Assembly (NCBI RefSeq): GCF_000720485.1 | Contig: NZ_JOAX01000010.1 | Location: 62,001-126,000, forward strand | Length of the DNA stretch: 64,000 nt | Direction of reading: 5' to 3' | DNA from: Streptomyces ochraceiscleroticus | Lineage (GTDB): Bacteria > Actinomycetota > Actinomycetes > Streptomycetales > Streptomycetaceae | In this document: positions 55,565 to 63,958 of the stretch, in pieces | How positions within the stretch are numbered: the stretch's first letter is position 1 | Layout of the letters: each line of letters begins with the position of its first letter | The notes under the pieces: generated by a model | What the model saw: only the letters and a program-made list of their open reading frames with translations | What the model was told of the DNA's origin: nothing | The model's database searches: none | Translations under genes and position numbers: made by a program

Positions 55565-56620
55565 GTGGGGATCGAGAGTGATCAGCTTGTCTTCGACTAT
55601 CTGAGCCGGGTCGGGGACCTGGCGCAGGGGCGGGGGCTGACGGCCAAGCAGCGGATGCAGCTCGTCGCGCGGCTGCGGACGGAGATAGACGCGAGACGGG
55701 CCGGGGGCGGCGGCCGCACCCTCGACGTCGAGCGCATCCTCGCGCGGCTGGGCACGCCGGAGGCGGTGGTGACCGCGGCGGTGAACGGCGGGGAGCCGGT
55801 GCCCGAGGAGCCGCCCGGCGGCGCGGCGGAGCGGAAGCCCGGCGCGCTGCCCTCGCTGCTGAAGCGGCCGGGCAAGTCGGTCGCCGTGCCCGCGCCGCGC
55901 AGCGGCGCGCAGCCGATGGTGCCTCAGCAGGGGGCCGCGCCGCCGCATCTGGCGGGCCTGGACGAGCTGGGCGACCGGGACGCGACGGACGAGGAGGAGC
56001 CGGACTGGTGGCGGGTGGCGGCGGAGCCGTACGCCGCGGGGGAGACCGTGCCGGGGTTCGTCGGCGGGATCGAGATCGCGGAGATACGGCGGCCGCCGGA
56101 GACCGACGAGGAGGACGAAGCAGAGGCGGCTGTGGAGGACGCCGGGCGGCGTGGGCTGCCGGGGATGCTGAAGAAGGCCACGGGGAAGGTGCTGCCGTGG
56201 CGGCGGGACGCGGCGGCCGTGCCGGCTGCGGAGCCTGTCGAAAAGGCCGAGGAGGCCGGCGAGGCGGTCGTGGCGCCGCGGCCGAAGCCCAGCCCAGTAC
56301 TGCTGCTGGCGGTCGTCCTGCTGGTCGCGGGTGCGGTGATCGGGAGCTGGCTGGCGCTCGCCGCGGGCTGGCTCGTGGCGTACTCCTCGCGCAAGCTCTC
56401 GCGCGCCGAGGCGAAGTTCGCGGCCCTGGGCGTGCCCGGGCTGGTGTGCGGCTCGGTGCTGGTGTGGCTGTGGGGCCGGTTCGCTGGCAAGTGGGGCGAT
56501 CACCTCGCCAAGGGGCAGTTGGGCGCCGAGCTGACCGATGTGCTGCCGGTGGTCGTGCGCGTCGCGGCCGTCGCCTCCGCCGCTTTCCTGGTGTGGCGGA
56601 TGCGGCGACGGCCGCGGTGA
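55565..56620 (+). CDS. Membrane protein with N-terminal HAAS-like helical domain
   Basis: A 351-residue protein. The first 80 residues (QLVFDYLSRVGDLAQGRGLTAKQRMQLVARLRTEIDARRAGGGGRTLDVERILARLGTPEAVVTAAV) resemble a HAAS-type helical signalling domain. A long acidic, Pro-rich cytoplasmic region follows (about 85-240, with DEEEPDWWRVAAEPY and ETDEEDEAEAAVEDAG). The C-terminus has about three or four membrane helices (VLLLAVVLLVAGAVIGSWLALAAGWLVAYSS; VPGLVCGSVLVWLWGRF; VVVRVAAVASAAFLVWRM). No function is known; it could be a membrane sensor. The GTG at 55565 has AGGGG 7 bases upstream. Confidence 0.75.
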   Translation: MGIESDQLVFDYLSRVGDLAQGRGLTAKQRMQLVARLRTEIDARRAGGGGRTLDVERILARLGTPEAVVTAAVNGGEPVPEEPPGGAAERKPGALPSLLKRPGKSVAVPAPRSGAQPMVPQQGAAPPHLAGLDELGDRDATDEEEPDWWRVAAEPYAAGETVPGFVGGIEIAEIRRPPETDEEDEAEAAVEDAGRRGLPGMLKKATGKVLPWRRDAAAVPAAEPVEKAEEAGEAVVAPRPKPSPVLLLAVVLLVAGAVIGSWLALAAGWLVAYSSRKLSRAEAKFAALGVPGLVCGSVLVWLWGRFAGKWGDHLAKGQLGAELTDVLPVVVRVAAVASAAFLVWRMRRRPR

Positions 56621-56655
56621 GCGCGCCTTCCGTGCGGCGACGGCCGCGCTGAGCG
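56601..56655 (+). repeat. 23-bp direct repeat across the stop codon of the HAAS-like gene
   Basis: TGCGGCGACGGCCGCGGTGA plus GCG (56601-56623, including the TGA stop) recurs at 56633-56655 with one change. The second copy keeps the TGA. Confidence 0.85.
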
Positions 56656-56679
56656 GTCTGCGGCCTCGGACTCAGGCCC

Positions 56680-57708
56680 TTACTTCGTCAGGTCCTTCTG
56701 CAGCTCGTCGAGGATCTTGTCGGCGGCGGTGTAGCCGATGCCCTGGAGCCAGAGCTGGTCGGAGACGCGGAAGGTGTGGCCGCTCTTCACGGCTTTCATG
56801 TTCTTCCACAGCGCGCCGCCGGTGACCTGGCTCTCCTTGGACTTCTCGGGGCTGCCGTAGGCCGAGTAGAAGACCGCGTCCGCGTCGGCCCGGGTGATCT
56901 GCTCGGGCCCGACCTCGGTCATCAGGCCGTCCTTGGCGTTCTTCACCACGTCGGTGGGCGCGGTGCCGATGTCGTCCAGGAGGGTGCCGATGTAGCTCTG
57001 GCAGCCGTACACGCGGGTGTCGGCGCCCTCGACGAAGCGGACGACGTTGGTGGTCCTCTTCGCCGCGGCCTCGGCGCCGCCGAGCGCGTCGGTGACCTGC
57101 GCGGCGTGCTTCTCGTACGCGGCGGCCGCCTTCTTGCCCTCGGGGATCTTTCCGAGCGCGTCGGCGTGGGTGGCGAAGTTCTGCTTCCACGGGTAGCCGG
57201 TGGTCTCGGTCATCACCGTGGGGGCGATCTTCTTGAGCTGCTCGTAGCGCTGCCCGTCGCGGACCTTGCTGGTGAGGATGAGGTCCGGCTTCAGCGCCGC
57301 GACCGCCTCCAGGTCGGGCGACCCGATCGTGCCGACGTCCTTGATGCCCGCGACCTTCTCCTTGGGCAGGTACGCGAGGAACCCGGAGGCCACGTCGGCG
57401 TGCGTGGCGCCGACCGGCTTCACCCCCAGCGTGAGGACGGAGTCCAGCTCGGCGGTGTCCAGGACGACGACGCGCTTGGGGTCGGCGGGGACCTTCACGT
57501 CGCCCATGGCGGTCGGCACGGTGTGCGCGCCGTCGGCCGGCTTCGCCCAGGCGGTCTTCGGCTGGGCGGGGCAGTCGGTGGCCTTGAAGGAGCCGCCGGC
57601 GCTGTCCTTGGAACCGGTGGTGGCGCCGGTGGCGCCGCAGGCGGTCAGCGTGACGGCGGCCGCTGCGAGGACGGTGGCGGTGCGCAGAGCACGGGAGGAG
57701 AAGACCAT
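56680..57708 (-). CDS. Iron-siderophore ABC transporter substrate-binding lipoprotein
   Basis: A 342-residue lipoprotein with a signal peptide and lipobox LTAC (Cys about residue 24). The mature part is a cluster A (FecB/FepB-like) periplasmic binding fold: DPKRVVVLDTAELDSVLTLGVKPVGATHAD, IGSPDLEAVAALKPDLILTSKV, PTVMTETTGYPWKQNFATHADALGK and ALWKNMKAVKSGHTFRVSDQLWLQGIGYTAADKILDELQ. It captures an Fe(III)-siderophore outside the cell. It is the last gene of a four-gene uptake operon (two permeases, ATPase, lipoprotein) that has an iron box ahead of it. Confidence 0.92.
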   Translation of the reverse strand: MVFSSRALRTATVLAAAAVTLTACGATGATTGSKDSAGGSFKATDCPAQPKTAWAKPADGAHTVPTAMGDVKVPADPKRVVVLDTAELDSVLTLGVKPVGATHADVASGFLAYLPKEKVAGIKDVGTIGSPDLEAVAALKPDLILTSKVRDGQRYEQLKKIAPTVMTETTGYPWKQNFATHADALGKIPEGKKAAAAYEKHAAQVTDALGGAEAAAKRTTNVVRFVEGADTRVYGCQSYIGTLLDDIGTAPTDVVKNAKDGLMTEVGPEQITRADADAVFYSAYGSPEKSKESQVTGGALWKNMKAVKSGHTFRVSDQLWLQGIGYTAADKILDELQKDLTK

Positions 57709-57739
57709 GGCGGGCCTTTCGATGAGGGGAGCGGAAGGG

Positions 57740-58564
57740 TCAGCCGCCGGCGGGGGACTGCCAGGGCCGGCCGGGTACGACCAGCGGGGAGCCGGTCACG
57801 GGGTCGGGGACGACGACCGAGTCGAGGCCGAAGACGTCGCGTACCAGGTCGGCGGTCACCGTCTCGGCGGGCGGGCCCTGGGCGATGATCCGCCCGGCCT
57901 TCATCGCCACCAGGTGGTCGGCGTAGCGCGCGGCCTGGTTGAGGTCGTGCAGGACGGCGACGACGGTCCGGCCGCGCTCGTGGTTGAGCTGCCGTACGAG
58001 GTCCAGCACCTCGACCTGGTGGGAGATGTCCAGGTACGTGGTGGGCTCGTCCAGCAGGAGCAGGTCGGTCTCCTGGGCGAGGGCCATGGCGATCCAGACG
58101 CGCTGCCGCTGGCCGCCGGAGAGCTCGTCCACGGCCCGGTCGGCGAGGTCGGCGATGTCGGTGCGGGCCATCGCCTCGGTGACCGCCCGCTCATCCGCGT
58201 CCGACCACTGCTGCCACCAGTGCTGGTGCGGCTGGCGGCCGCGCGCGACGAGGTCGGCGACGGTGATCGCCTCGGGCGCGACCGGCGTCTGCGGCAGCAG
58301 GCCGACCGACTGGGCGATCTTCTTGGTGGGGATGCGGGCGAGGTCGGTGCCGTCCAGCAGCACCGCTCCCCGGCGCGGCTTCAGCAGCCGTCCCAGGGCC
58401 CGCAGCAGCGTGGACTTGCCGCAGGCGTTCGGCCCGACGATGACGGTGACGGCGCCGTGCGGCACGTCCAGGTCCAGCCCGTCGACGACGGTGCGGTCCT
58501 CGTAGGCGAGTGTCAGCTCGCGGGCGGTGAGCCTGCTCGCGGTGGGGTCGCCGGTGGTGGTCAC
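57740..58564 (-). CDS. Iron-siderophore ABC transporter ATPase
   Basis: The 274-residue FepC/FecE-type ATPase has Walker A VIVGPNACGKSTLLRALGRLL (about residue 40), Q-loop LLPQTPVAP, signature DELSGGQRQRVWIAMALAQ, Walker B LLLLDEPTTYLD and the His switch AVLHDLNQA. It powers import through the two FecCD-type permeases. The GTG at 58564 overlaps the upstream permease stop by 4 bases, showing translational coupling. Confidence 0.94.
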   Translation of the reverse strand: MTTTGDPTASRLTARELTLAYEDRTVVDGLDLDVPHGAVTVIVGPNACGKSTLLRALGRLLKPRRGAVLLDGTDLARIPTKKIAQSVGLLPQTPVAPEAITVADLVARGRQPHQHWWQQWSDADERAVTEAMARTDIADLADRAVDELSGGQRQRVWIAMALAQETDLLLLDEPTTYLDISHQVEVLDLVRQLNHERGRTVVAVLHDLNQAARYADHLVAMKAGRIIAQGPPAETVTADLVRDVFGLDSVVVPDPVTGSPLVVPGRPWQSPAGG

Positions 58565-59646
58565 GCTCTTCCTCCCGCGGCACGGCGGCGGACGCTGTGC
58601 CCTCTCACGAGCAGATAGATCAGGTACGGGGCGCCGATGGCCGCCGTCAGCACGCCGACCGGCAGCTCGGTCGGCGCGAAGAGCATGCGGGCCGGCAGGT
58701 CGCCGAGGACCACGACGCAGGCGCCCAGCAGCGCCGAGCAGAGCAGCGGTATCTGGGCCGTACGGGTCAGCCGGCGGGCGATCTGCGGCGCCAGCAGCGC
58801 CACGAAGTCCACCGGGCCCGCCGCGCCGGTGGCCAGTGCCGCCAGCAGGACGCCGAGGGTCGCGAGGCCCAGCCGGGTGCGGCCCAGCCGTACGCCGAGC
58901 GCCGTCGCGGTGTCGTCGTCCATCGAGACGGTGCGTTGCGCGCGGGCCGCCCACAGCACGAAGGGGACCAGCACGACCAGCGCCCAGGCGAGCGGGACGG
59001 CCTCGGCCCAGCCCCGGCCGTTGAGCGAGCCGACCATCCAGACCTGGGCCTTCTGGGCCACGAGGTAGTCGCCCTTGGTCAGGAAGAGCTGGGTGACCGA
59101 GCGCAGGGCGACGGCGAAGCCGATGCCGATGAGGACGAAGCGGGTGGCGTGCAGGCCGCCGCGCCAGGCGAAGACGTACACCAGCGCCGCGGCGAGCAGG
59201 CCGCCCGCGACGGACAGGTACGGCAGTACGGCGTACGAGCCGACGCCGAAGGTCATCGCGCCGACGGTCAGCGCGCTCGCGCCCTGGGTGATGCCGATGA
59301 TGTCGGGGCTGGCGAGCGGGTTGCGCGCGACGGTCTGGATGAGCGCGCCGGCCACGCCGAAGGCGGCGCCGGCCAGCAGCCCGACGCACAGCCGCGGCAG
59401 CCGCAGCGTGCCGACCACCAGCTCGTGCGGCGAGGGCTGCCCGAGCACCACCTTGAGCACCTCGGCGGGCGGCACGGAGCGCTCGCCGAGCGAGAGGTAC
59501 GCGACGCAGGCGGCGGCCAGCACCGCTGTCAGGACGGCGGCGACGGCCGCGGCCCGCCGGTGGACCAGGAAGGCGGCCCGGCCGGCGCGCAACAGCGCGT
59601 ATCCGGCAGGGCGTATCGCGGCGGGGGAGGAAGCGGCGGAGGTCAC
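58561..59646 (-). CDS. FecCD-family siderophore permease (second subunit)
   Basis: A 361-residue permease with about nine or ten membrane helices. The FecCD signatures are LRLPRLCVGLLAGAAFGVAGALIQTVARNPLASPDIIGITQGA and GPVDFVALLAPQIARRLTRTAQIPLLCSALLGACVVVLGDLPARMLFAPTELPVGVLTAAIGAPYLIYLLVR. It forms a heterodimer with the gene upstream. Start and stop overlap its neighbours by 4 bases each. Confidence 0.93.
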   Translation of the reverse strand: MTSAASSPAAIRPAGYALLRAGRAAFLVHRRAAAVAAVLTAVLAAACVAYLSLGERSVPPAEVLKVVLGQPSPHELVVGTLRLPRLCVGLLAGAAFGVAGALIQTVARNPLASPDIIGITQGASALTVGAMTFGVGSYAVLPYLSVAGGLLAAALVYVFAWRGGLHATRFVLIGIGFAVALRSVTQLFLTKGDYLVAQKAQVWMVGSLNGRGWAEAVPLAWALVVLVPFVLWAARAQRTVSMDDDTATALGVRLGRTRLGLATLGVLLAALATGAAGPVDFVALLAPQIARRLTRTAQIPLLCSALLGACVVVLGDLPARMLFAPTELPVGVLTAAIGAPYLIYLLVRGHSVRRRAAGGRA

Positions 59647-60680
59647 GCGGCCACCGCCTTCCGCCGGACGAGCGTGACCAGGAACGGGACGCCGATCAGG
59701 GCCGTCATCACGCCGGCGGGCACCTCCGAGGGCGGGAAGAGGAGCCGGCCCACGGTGTCCGCGACCAGCACCATCACCGGGCCGAGCAGCGCGGCCATCG
59801 GCAGCACCCAGCGGTGGTCGCTGCCCACGAGGGCGCGGGCCAGGTGCGGCACGGCGAGGCCCACGAAGGCGACGGGACCGGCCGCCGCGACGCCCGCGCC
59901 GGTCAGCACCGCGGCGCCCAGTCCGCCCACGATCCGTACGGTGGCGACCTTCTGGCCCAGCCCCCTGGCGACGTCCTCGCCGAGCGCCAGGGCGTCCAGG
60001 CCGCGCGCGACGGCCAGTACCAGTACCGCGCCCACCAGCAGGAACGGCCAGATCTGCGCGGCCACCGCGGCATCCCGGCCGGTCAGCGAGCCGACCTGCC
60101 AGAACCGGAACTCGTCCAGTGCGGCGGCCTTCGTGGTGAGCACGGCCATGGTCACCGCGACCAGCAGCGCGTTGATCGCGGCGCCGGCCAGCGCGAGCTT
60201 GACGGGGGTGGCGCCGCCGCGGCCGCGCGCGGCGATCGCGTACACGAAGACGGCAGCGAGCGCGGCACCGGTGAAGGCGATGCCGACGTAGCCGGAGAGC
60301 GAGTGGACGCCCGCGAAGGCGATGCCCAGGACCACGGCGGCCGAGGCGCCCTGGCTGATGCCGAGGATGCCGGGGTCGGCGATGGGGTTGCGGGTGATGC
60401 CCTGCATCGCCGTACCGGCCAGCGCGAGCGCGGCGCCGACCAACAGCCCGACGAGGGTGCGCGGCAGCCGCAGGAAGAGCACGATCTGCGCCGCCTCGCT
60501 GTCCCCGCCGTACAGCAGCGCGTCGATCACCTCGCGCGGCGGGACGGCGCGGCTGCCGACCGCGAGGGAGAGGAGCACCGCGAGCAGCAGCGCGAGCGCC
60601 GCCGCGGCGGTCCAGCAGATGCGGCGTCGCGCCAGAGTTCTTCCGGGGCTGCCGGCCAGGGCGACTGACATCGGTTCCAT
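59643..60680 (-). CDS. FecCD-family siderophore permease (first subunit)
   Basis: A 345-residue permease: LRLPRTLVGLLVGAALALAGTAMQGITRNPIADPGILGISQGASAAVVLGIAF and GPVAFVGLAVPHLARALVGSDHRWVLPMAALLGPVMVLVADTVGRLLFPPSEVPAGVMTALIGVPFLVTLVRR are textbook FecCD motifs. It is the first gene of the operon, after an iron box. Two starts are possible, ATG at 60680 or 60671; neither has a strong ribosome site. Confidence 0.93.
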   Translation of the reverse strand: MEPMSVALAGSPGRTLARRRICWTAAAALALLLAVLLSLAVGSRAVPPREVIDALLYGGDSEAAQIVLFLRLPRTLVGLLVGAALALAGTAMQGITRNPIADPGILGISQGASAAVVLGIAFAGVHSLSGYVGIAFTGAALAAVFVYAIAARGRGGATPVKLALAGAAINALLVAVTMAVLTTKAAALDEFRFWQVGSLTGRDAAVAAQIWPFLLVGAVLVLAVARGLDALALGEDVARGLGQKVATVRIVGGLGAAVLTGAGVAAAGPVAFVGLAVPHLARALVGSDHRWVLPMAALLGPVMVLVADTVGRLLFPPSEVPAGVMTALIGVPFLVTLVRRKAVAA

Positions 60681-60747
60681 TTCGCGGGAGCGCAGTGTTC
60701 AGATGGGTGCGTACGCAGTCGAGCGGAGGCGTACACCTGCAGAGGAT

Positions 60748-60766
60748 GAAGGTAAGGCTACGCTAA
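60748..60766 (-). promoter_or_regulatory. DmdR/IdeR iron box ahead of the siderophore uptake operon
   Basis: GAAGGTAAGGCTACGCTAA matches 14 of 19 positions of the iron-box consensus TTAGGTTAGGCTAACCTAA. It lies about 70 bases before the first permease gene and 36 before the divergent HAD gene. Iron-loaded DmdR1 should repress uptake here. Confidence 0.82.
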
Positions 60767-60801
60767 GTGTACGGATCGTGGCCCTGAGAGCCAGAGGCAC
60801 A

Positions 60802-61440
60802 ATGGGTGCCATGGCCACGCACACCTTGACGGTCGGATTCGACCTCGACATGACCCTGATCGACTCCCGTCCGGGCATCAAGGACGCCTATACCGCGCTC
60901 TCCGCGGCCACCGGTACGTACATCGACACCGACCTCGTGACCACCCGGCTCGGGCCGCCGCTGGAGCAGGAGATCCGCAACTGGTTCCCCGAGGACCAGG
61001 TCGCCGAGATCGCCGACCGCTACCGCGCGCTCTACCCCGAGCACGCCATCACCGGCACGCTCGCCATGGAGGGCGCCCGCGAGGCGATCGAGGGCGTCCA
61101 GCGCCTGGGCGGCCGCGCCATCGTGGTCACCGCCAAGTACGAGCCCAACGCCAAGCTGCACCTGAAGCACCTGGACATCCACGCGGACGCGGTCGTCGGC
61201 TCGCTGTGGGCCGAGGGCAAGGCCGAGGCGCTGCGCGAGTACGGCGCGAGCATCTACGTCGGCGACCACACCGGCGACGTGCGCGGCGCCCGGGCGGCGG
61301 ACGCCCTCTCGGTCGCGGTGGCCACGGGCCCCTGCTCCGAGGAGGAGCTGCGCGAGGCCGGCGCCGACGTCGTCCTGCCCGGCCTGGCCGCCTTCCCGGC
61401 CTGGCTGGAGGGCTACGTCGCGGACGCCTCGCGCGCCTGA
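60802..61440 (+). CDS. HAD-family phosphatase
   Basis: A 212-residue HAD hydrolase of the phosphoglycolate-phosphatase-like group: motif 1 VGFDLDMTLIDSRPGI (nucleophile Asp), helical cap RLGPPLEQEIRNWFPEDQVAEIADRYRALYPEH, motif 2 AIVVTAKYEPNAKLHLKHLDI, motif 4 IYVGDHTGDVRGARAAD. The usual motif 1 DxDxT is intact. The substrate is unknown. I use the ATG at 60802 with AGAGG just upstream; the ATG at 60811 (MATHTL) is the alternative. It ends inside the convergent membrane-protein gene (28-base overlap). Confidence 0.87.
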   Translation: MGAMATHTLTVGFDLDMTLIDSRPGIKDAYTALSAATGTYIDTDLVTTRLGPPLEQEIRNWFPEDQVAEIADRYRALYPEHAITGTLAMEGAREAIEGVQRLGGRAIVVTAKYEPNAKLHLKHLDIHADAVVGSLWAEGKAEALREYGASIYVGDHTGDVRGARAADALSVAVATGPCSEEELREAGADVVLPGLAAFPAWLEGYVADASRA

Positions 61441-61691
61441 CGGCGCTGGGCCGCGATCGACCGCAGCACACCGGCGGCGGCGATCAGGAAGCCCGCGCCC
61501 ATGAGCATGCACACCCAGTAGAAGACCGAGGGCAGCGGGTCGGACCCGAGGAAAAGGGGCGTCATCGTCGCGAGAGTGGCGAAGGCGCCAATAAGGAACA
61601 CGATCGCGCCGATCCGGACGAGCAGGTCCCCGGCGCGCGGACCTTCGGGAGCCGCCGGGGTCGCACCCCGCACGGAAGGATTGTCAGACAC
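61413..61691 (-). CDS. Small membrane protein with two helices
   Basis: A 92-residue protein: a polar start (SDNPSVRGATPAAPEGPRAGDLLV), two membrane helices (IGAIVFLIGAFATLATMTPLFL and SVFYWVCMLMGAGFLIAAAGVL) and a basic tail (RSIAAQRRQAREASAT). Function unknown. The GTG at 61691 is preferred; longer starts to 61766 run into low-quality sequence. Its 3' end overlaps the HAD gene. Confidence 0.72.
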   Translation of the reverse strand: MSDNPSVRGATPAAPEGPRAGDLLVRIGAIVFLIGAFATLATMTPLFLGSDPLPSVFYWVCMLMGAGFLIAAAGVLRSIAAQRRQAREASAT

Positions 61692-61871
61692 ACGACCAGG
61701 GTAAGTCCCCGGCCGGAAGCGCTGAGGAACCACCCGGCGACGTCTTGTCACCAGGCCCCGGACCATTAGCCTTGGGTAGCGGCGGGTCGCAGACCCGCTG
61801 CACTGCTATCCAGAGCTGTTGTGTGCGCAGCTACCCCAGATTTCCCGACGAGTACGAGGACGAGGACAGAC

Positions 61872-62255
61872 GTGCCTACCGGCAAGGTCAAGTGGTTCAA
61901 CAGCGAGAAGGGCTTCGGCTTTCTCTCCCGCGACGACGGCGGTGACGTCTTCGTGCACTCTTCGGTGCTGCCCGCCGGCGTGGACGCACTCAAGCCGGGC
62001 CAGCGCGTCGAGTTCGGCGTGGTGGCGGGCCAGCGTGGTGACCAGGCACTTTCGGTGACCCTCCTCGACCCCGCGCCCTCGATCGCGGCCGCCCAGCGGC
62101 GCAAGCCCGACGAGCTCGCGTCGATCGTGCAGGACCTCACCACGCTCCTGGAAGGCGTCGCGCAGCAGCTCGAGCGCGGGCGCTACCCGGACAAGGCACA
62201 CGGCGGCAAGATCGCGGGCATGCTGCGCGCGGTCGCCGACCAACTGGACGTCTGA
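61872..62255 (+). CDS. Cold-shock-domain protein with C-terminal helical extension
   Basis: A 127-residue protein. The first 65 residues are a cold-shock domain ([52 protein letters not shown]1 KGFGFL, RNP2 VFVHSS). About 60 helical residues follow ([45 protein letters not shown]), absent from classical CspA. It should bind RNA, with the extension for dimerisation or partner contact. The GTG at 61872 begins the domain; a start at 61821 would add an unrelated leader. Confidence 0.9.
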   Translation: MPTGKVKWFNSEKGFGFLSRDDGGDVFVHSSVLPAGVDALKPGQRVEFGVVAGQRGDQALSVTLLDPAPSIAAAQRRKPDELASIVQDLTTLLEGVAQQLERGRYPDKAHGGKIAGMLRAVADQLDV

Positions 62256-62294
62256 GCAGGGCCGGCCGTCCGAGCAGGGCGCAGCGGTACGGAA

Positions 62295-62322
62295 ATGCCC
62301 CCGCGGTCTCCCGCGGGGGCAT
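62295..62322. terminator. Bidirectional terminator between CSD gene and mqnD
   Basis: ATGCCCCCGCG-GTCTCC-CGCGGGGGCAT is an 11-bp perfect stem in the 70-base gap between two convergent genes. Confidence 0.88.
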
Positions 62323-62325
62323 CCG

Positions 62326-63177
62326 TCATACGAACTTCAGCGCGTCCGGCGCGAGGGGCGGTACGAGCCCCTCGGCCGCGGCACGGGTGAGCAGCCCGCG
62401 CACCGCCGCGTAGCCGTCCTCACCCAGGTCCGCGCTGAACTCGTTCACGTACAGCCCGATGTGCTGGTCCGCGACGGCCGGGTCCATCTCCTGCGCGTGC
62501 TCCAGTACGTAAGTGCGCGAAGCCTCGGGGTCGTCCCACGCCATGCGTACGGACGTGGTGATCGTGCGGGCCAGCTCGCGCAGTCGCTCCTCGCCCAGCG
62601 AGCGCTTGGCGATGATCGCGCCGAGCGGGATCGGCAGCCCGGTCGTGGTCTCCCAGTGCTCGCCCATGTCGGCCAGGCAGGTCAGACCGAAGTTCTGGTA
62701 CGTGAAGCGGGCCTCGTGGATGACGAGCCCCGCGTCGACAAGGCCGTCCCGCACGGCGGGCATGATCTCGTCGAACGGCATGACCTTGACCTCGCCCACG
62801 CCGCCGGGCACCTGGTCCGCGGCCCACAGCCGGAACAGCAGGTAGGCCGTGGAGCGCTCGCTGGGCACCGCGACCGTACGGCCCGCCAGGTCCGCCGGGG
62901 TGGCCGCGTCCTTGGTGAGCACCAGCGGGCCGCAGCCGCGGCCGAGCGCGCCGCCGCAGGGCAGCAGCGTGTACTCGTCCAGGACCCAGGGCAGCTCGGC
63001 GTAGGACACCTTCAGCACGTCCAGCTCGCCGCGCTCGGCCATGCCATTGGTGAGGTCGATGTCCGCGAAGGTGACCTCGGGCGCCGTGGCGCCGGGGACC
63101 TTGCCGTGCGTCCACGCGTGGAAGACGAACGTGTCGTTCGGGCAGGGCGAAAACGCGATCCTGAGCGCCTGGCTCAT
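62326..63177 (-). CDS. mqnD: 1,4-dihydroxy-6-naphthoate synthase
   Basis: MqnD turns cyclic dehypoxanthinyl futalosine into 1,4-dihydroxy-6-naphthoate in the futalosine route to menaquinone. The 283-residue protein has the family marks IAFSPCPNDTFVFHAWTHGKVPG, DIDLTNGMAERGELDVLKVSYAELPWVLDEYTLLPCGGALGRGCGPLVL, VPSERSTAYLLFRLW and ARFTYQNFGLTCLADMGEHWETTTGLPIPLGAI with the catalytic His. The start overlaps the mqnB stop by 4 bases. Confidence 0.95.
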   Translation of the reverse strand: MSQALRIAFSPCPNDTFVFHAWTHGKVPGATAPEVTFADIDLTNGMAERGELDVLKVSYAELPWVLDEYTLLPCGGALGRGCGPLVLTKDAATPADLAGRTVAVPSERSTAYLLFRLWAADQVPGGVGEVKVMPFDEIMPAVRDGLVDAGLVIHEARFTYQNFGLTCLADMGEHWETTTGLPIPLGAIIAKRSLGEERLRELARTITTSVRMAWDDPEASRTYVLEHAQEMDPAVADQHIGLYVNEFSADLGEDGYAAVRGLLTRAAAEGLVPPLAPDALKFV

Positions 63178-63929
63178 GGCGTGCTCCTCGAGGACAGGGC
63201 TCGCGGCAGATCGGCGAAGGCGGCGGTGAGGGCGGCGAGCGCCTCCCCGATCCGCCAGGCGGCGCGGTCCCGCGGGCCGACGGGGTTGGAGATCGTACGG
63301 AGTTCCAGCACCGGTACGCCGTGCGCGGCGGCGGCCTCGGCGACGCCGAAGCCCTCCATCGCCTCCGCGAGCGCGCGCGGGTGACGGGCCAGCAGCTCCT
63401 TGGCGCGGGCCGCGCTGCCGGTGACGGTGGAACCGGTGAGGACGGTGCCGGGCAGCGCGCCGGTGGCCGCGGCGACGGCCGCGACCAGCTCCTCGGGCGG
63501 GCGGTGCGCGTCGGTGCCGAAGCCCAGCGCGGTGACCGGCACGAAGCCGTCGGGGGTCTCGGCGCCGAGATCGGCGGCGGCGATCTCCTCGGCGACGACC
63601 AGCGAGCCGACGGGCGCGCCGGGCGCGAAGCCGCCGCCGATACCGGCCGAGACGACGAGGTCGTAGCGGTGGCCGCCGAGCGCGGCGGCGGTGAGCGCGG
63701 TCGCGGCGCCGGCCGCGGCGGCCGCCGGGCCCACGCCCGCGGCCAGCGCGTCGAGCACGTACGGGCCCTCAGCGGCGTCCGGGCCGTCGGACATGCCCCC
63801 CGCGGCGGCGGGGCGCGTGCGGTGCAGCTCGAAGCCGCCCGGTACGGAGATGCGCTCGGGACGTCCCGCCGTCGCGGCGGTGACCGCGTCGCGTTCGGCG
63901 GGGACGGCGGTGACGACCAGGATGTGCAT
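63174..63929 (-). CDS. mqnB: Futalosine hydrolase
   Basis: MqnB removes the base from futalosine in the same menaquinone pathway. The 251-residue protein is a nucleoside phosphorylase/MTA-nucleosidase fold: MHILVVTAVPAERDAVTAA, GIGGGFAPGAPVGSLVVAEEIAAADLGAETPDGF, VLTGSTVTGSAARAKELLARHPRALAEAMEGFGVAEAAAAHGVPVLELRTISNPVGPRDRAAWRIGEAL with the catalytic AMEGFG and SNPVGPRD motifs. It is translationally coupled to mqnD. Confidence 0.95.
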   Translation of the reverse strand: MHILVVTAVPAERDAVTAATAGRPERISVPGGFELHRTRPAAAGGMSDGPDAAEGPYVLDALAAGVGPAAAAAGAATALTAAALGGHRYDLVVSAGIGGGFAPGAPVGSLVVAEEIAAADLGAETPDGFVPVTALGFGTDAHRPPEELVAAVAAATGALPGTVLTGSTVTGSAARAKELLARHPRALAEAMEGFGVAEAAAAHGVPVLELRTISNPVGPRDRAAWRIGEALAALTAAFADLPRALSSRSTP

Positions 63930-63958
63930 CAGGGGACCGGGCGGCTCGGGCGCGGCAC

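Noticed and set aside
56680..60680. Siderophore biosynthetic gene cluster around the FecCD operon
   Set aside because: Only uptake genes are present; neighbours are a HAD phosphatase, a HAAS-like protein and helicase genes, with no NRPS or NIS synthetase.
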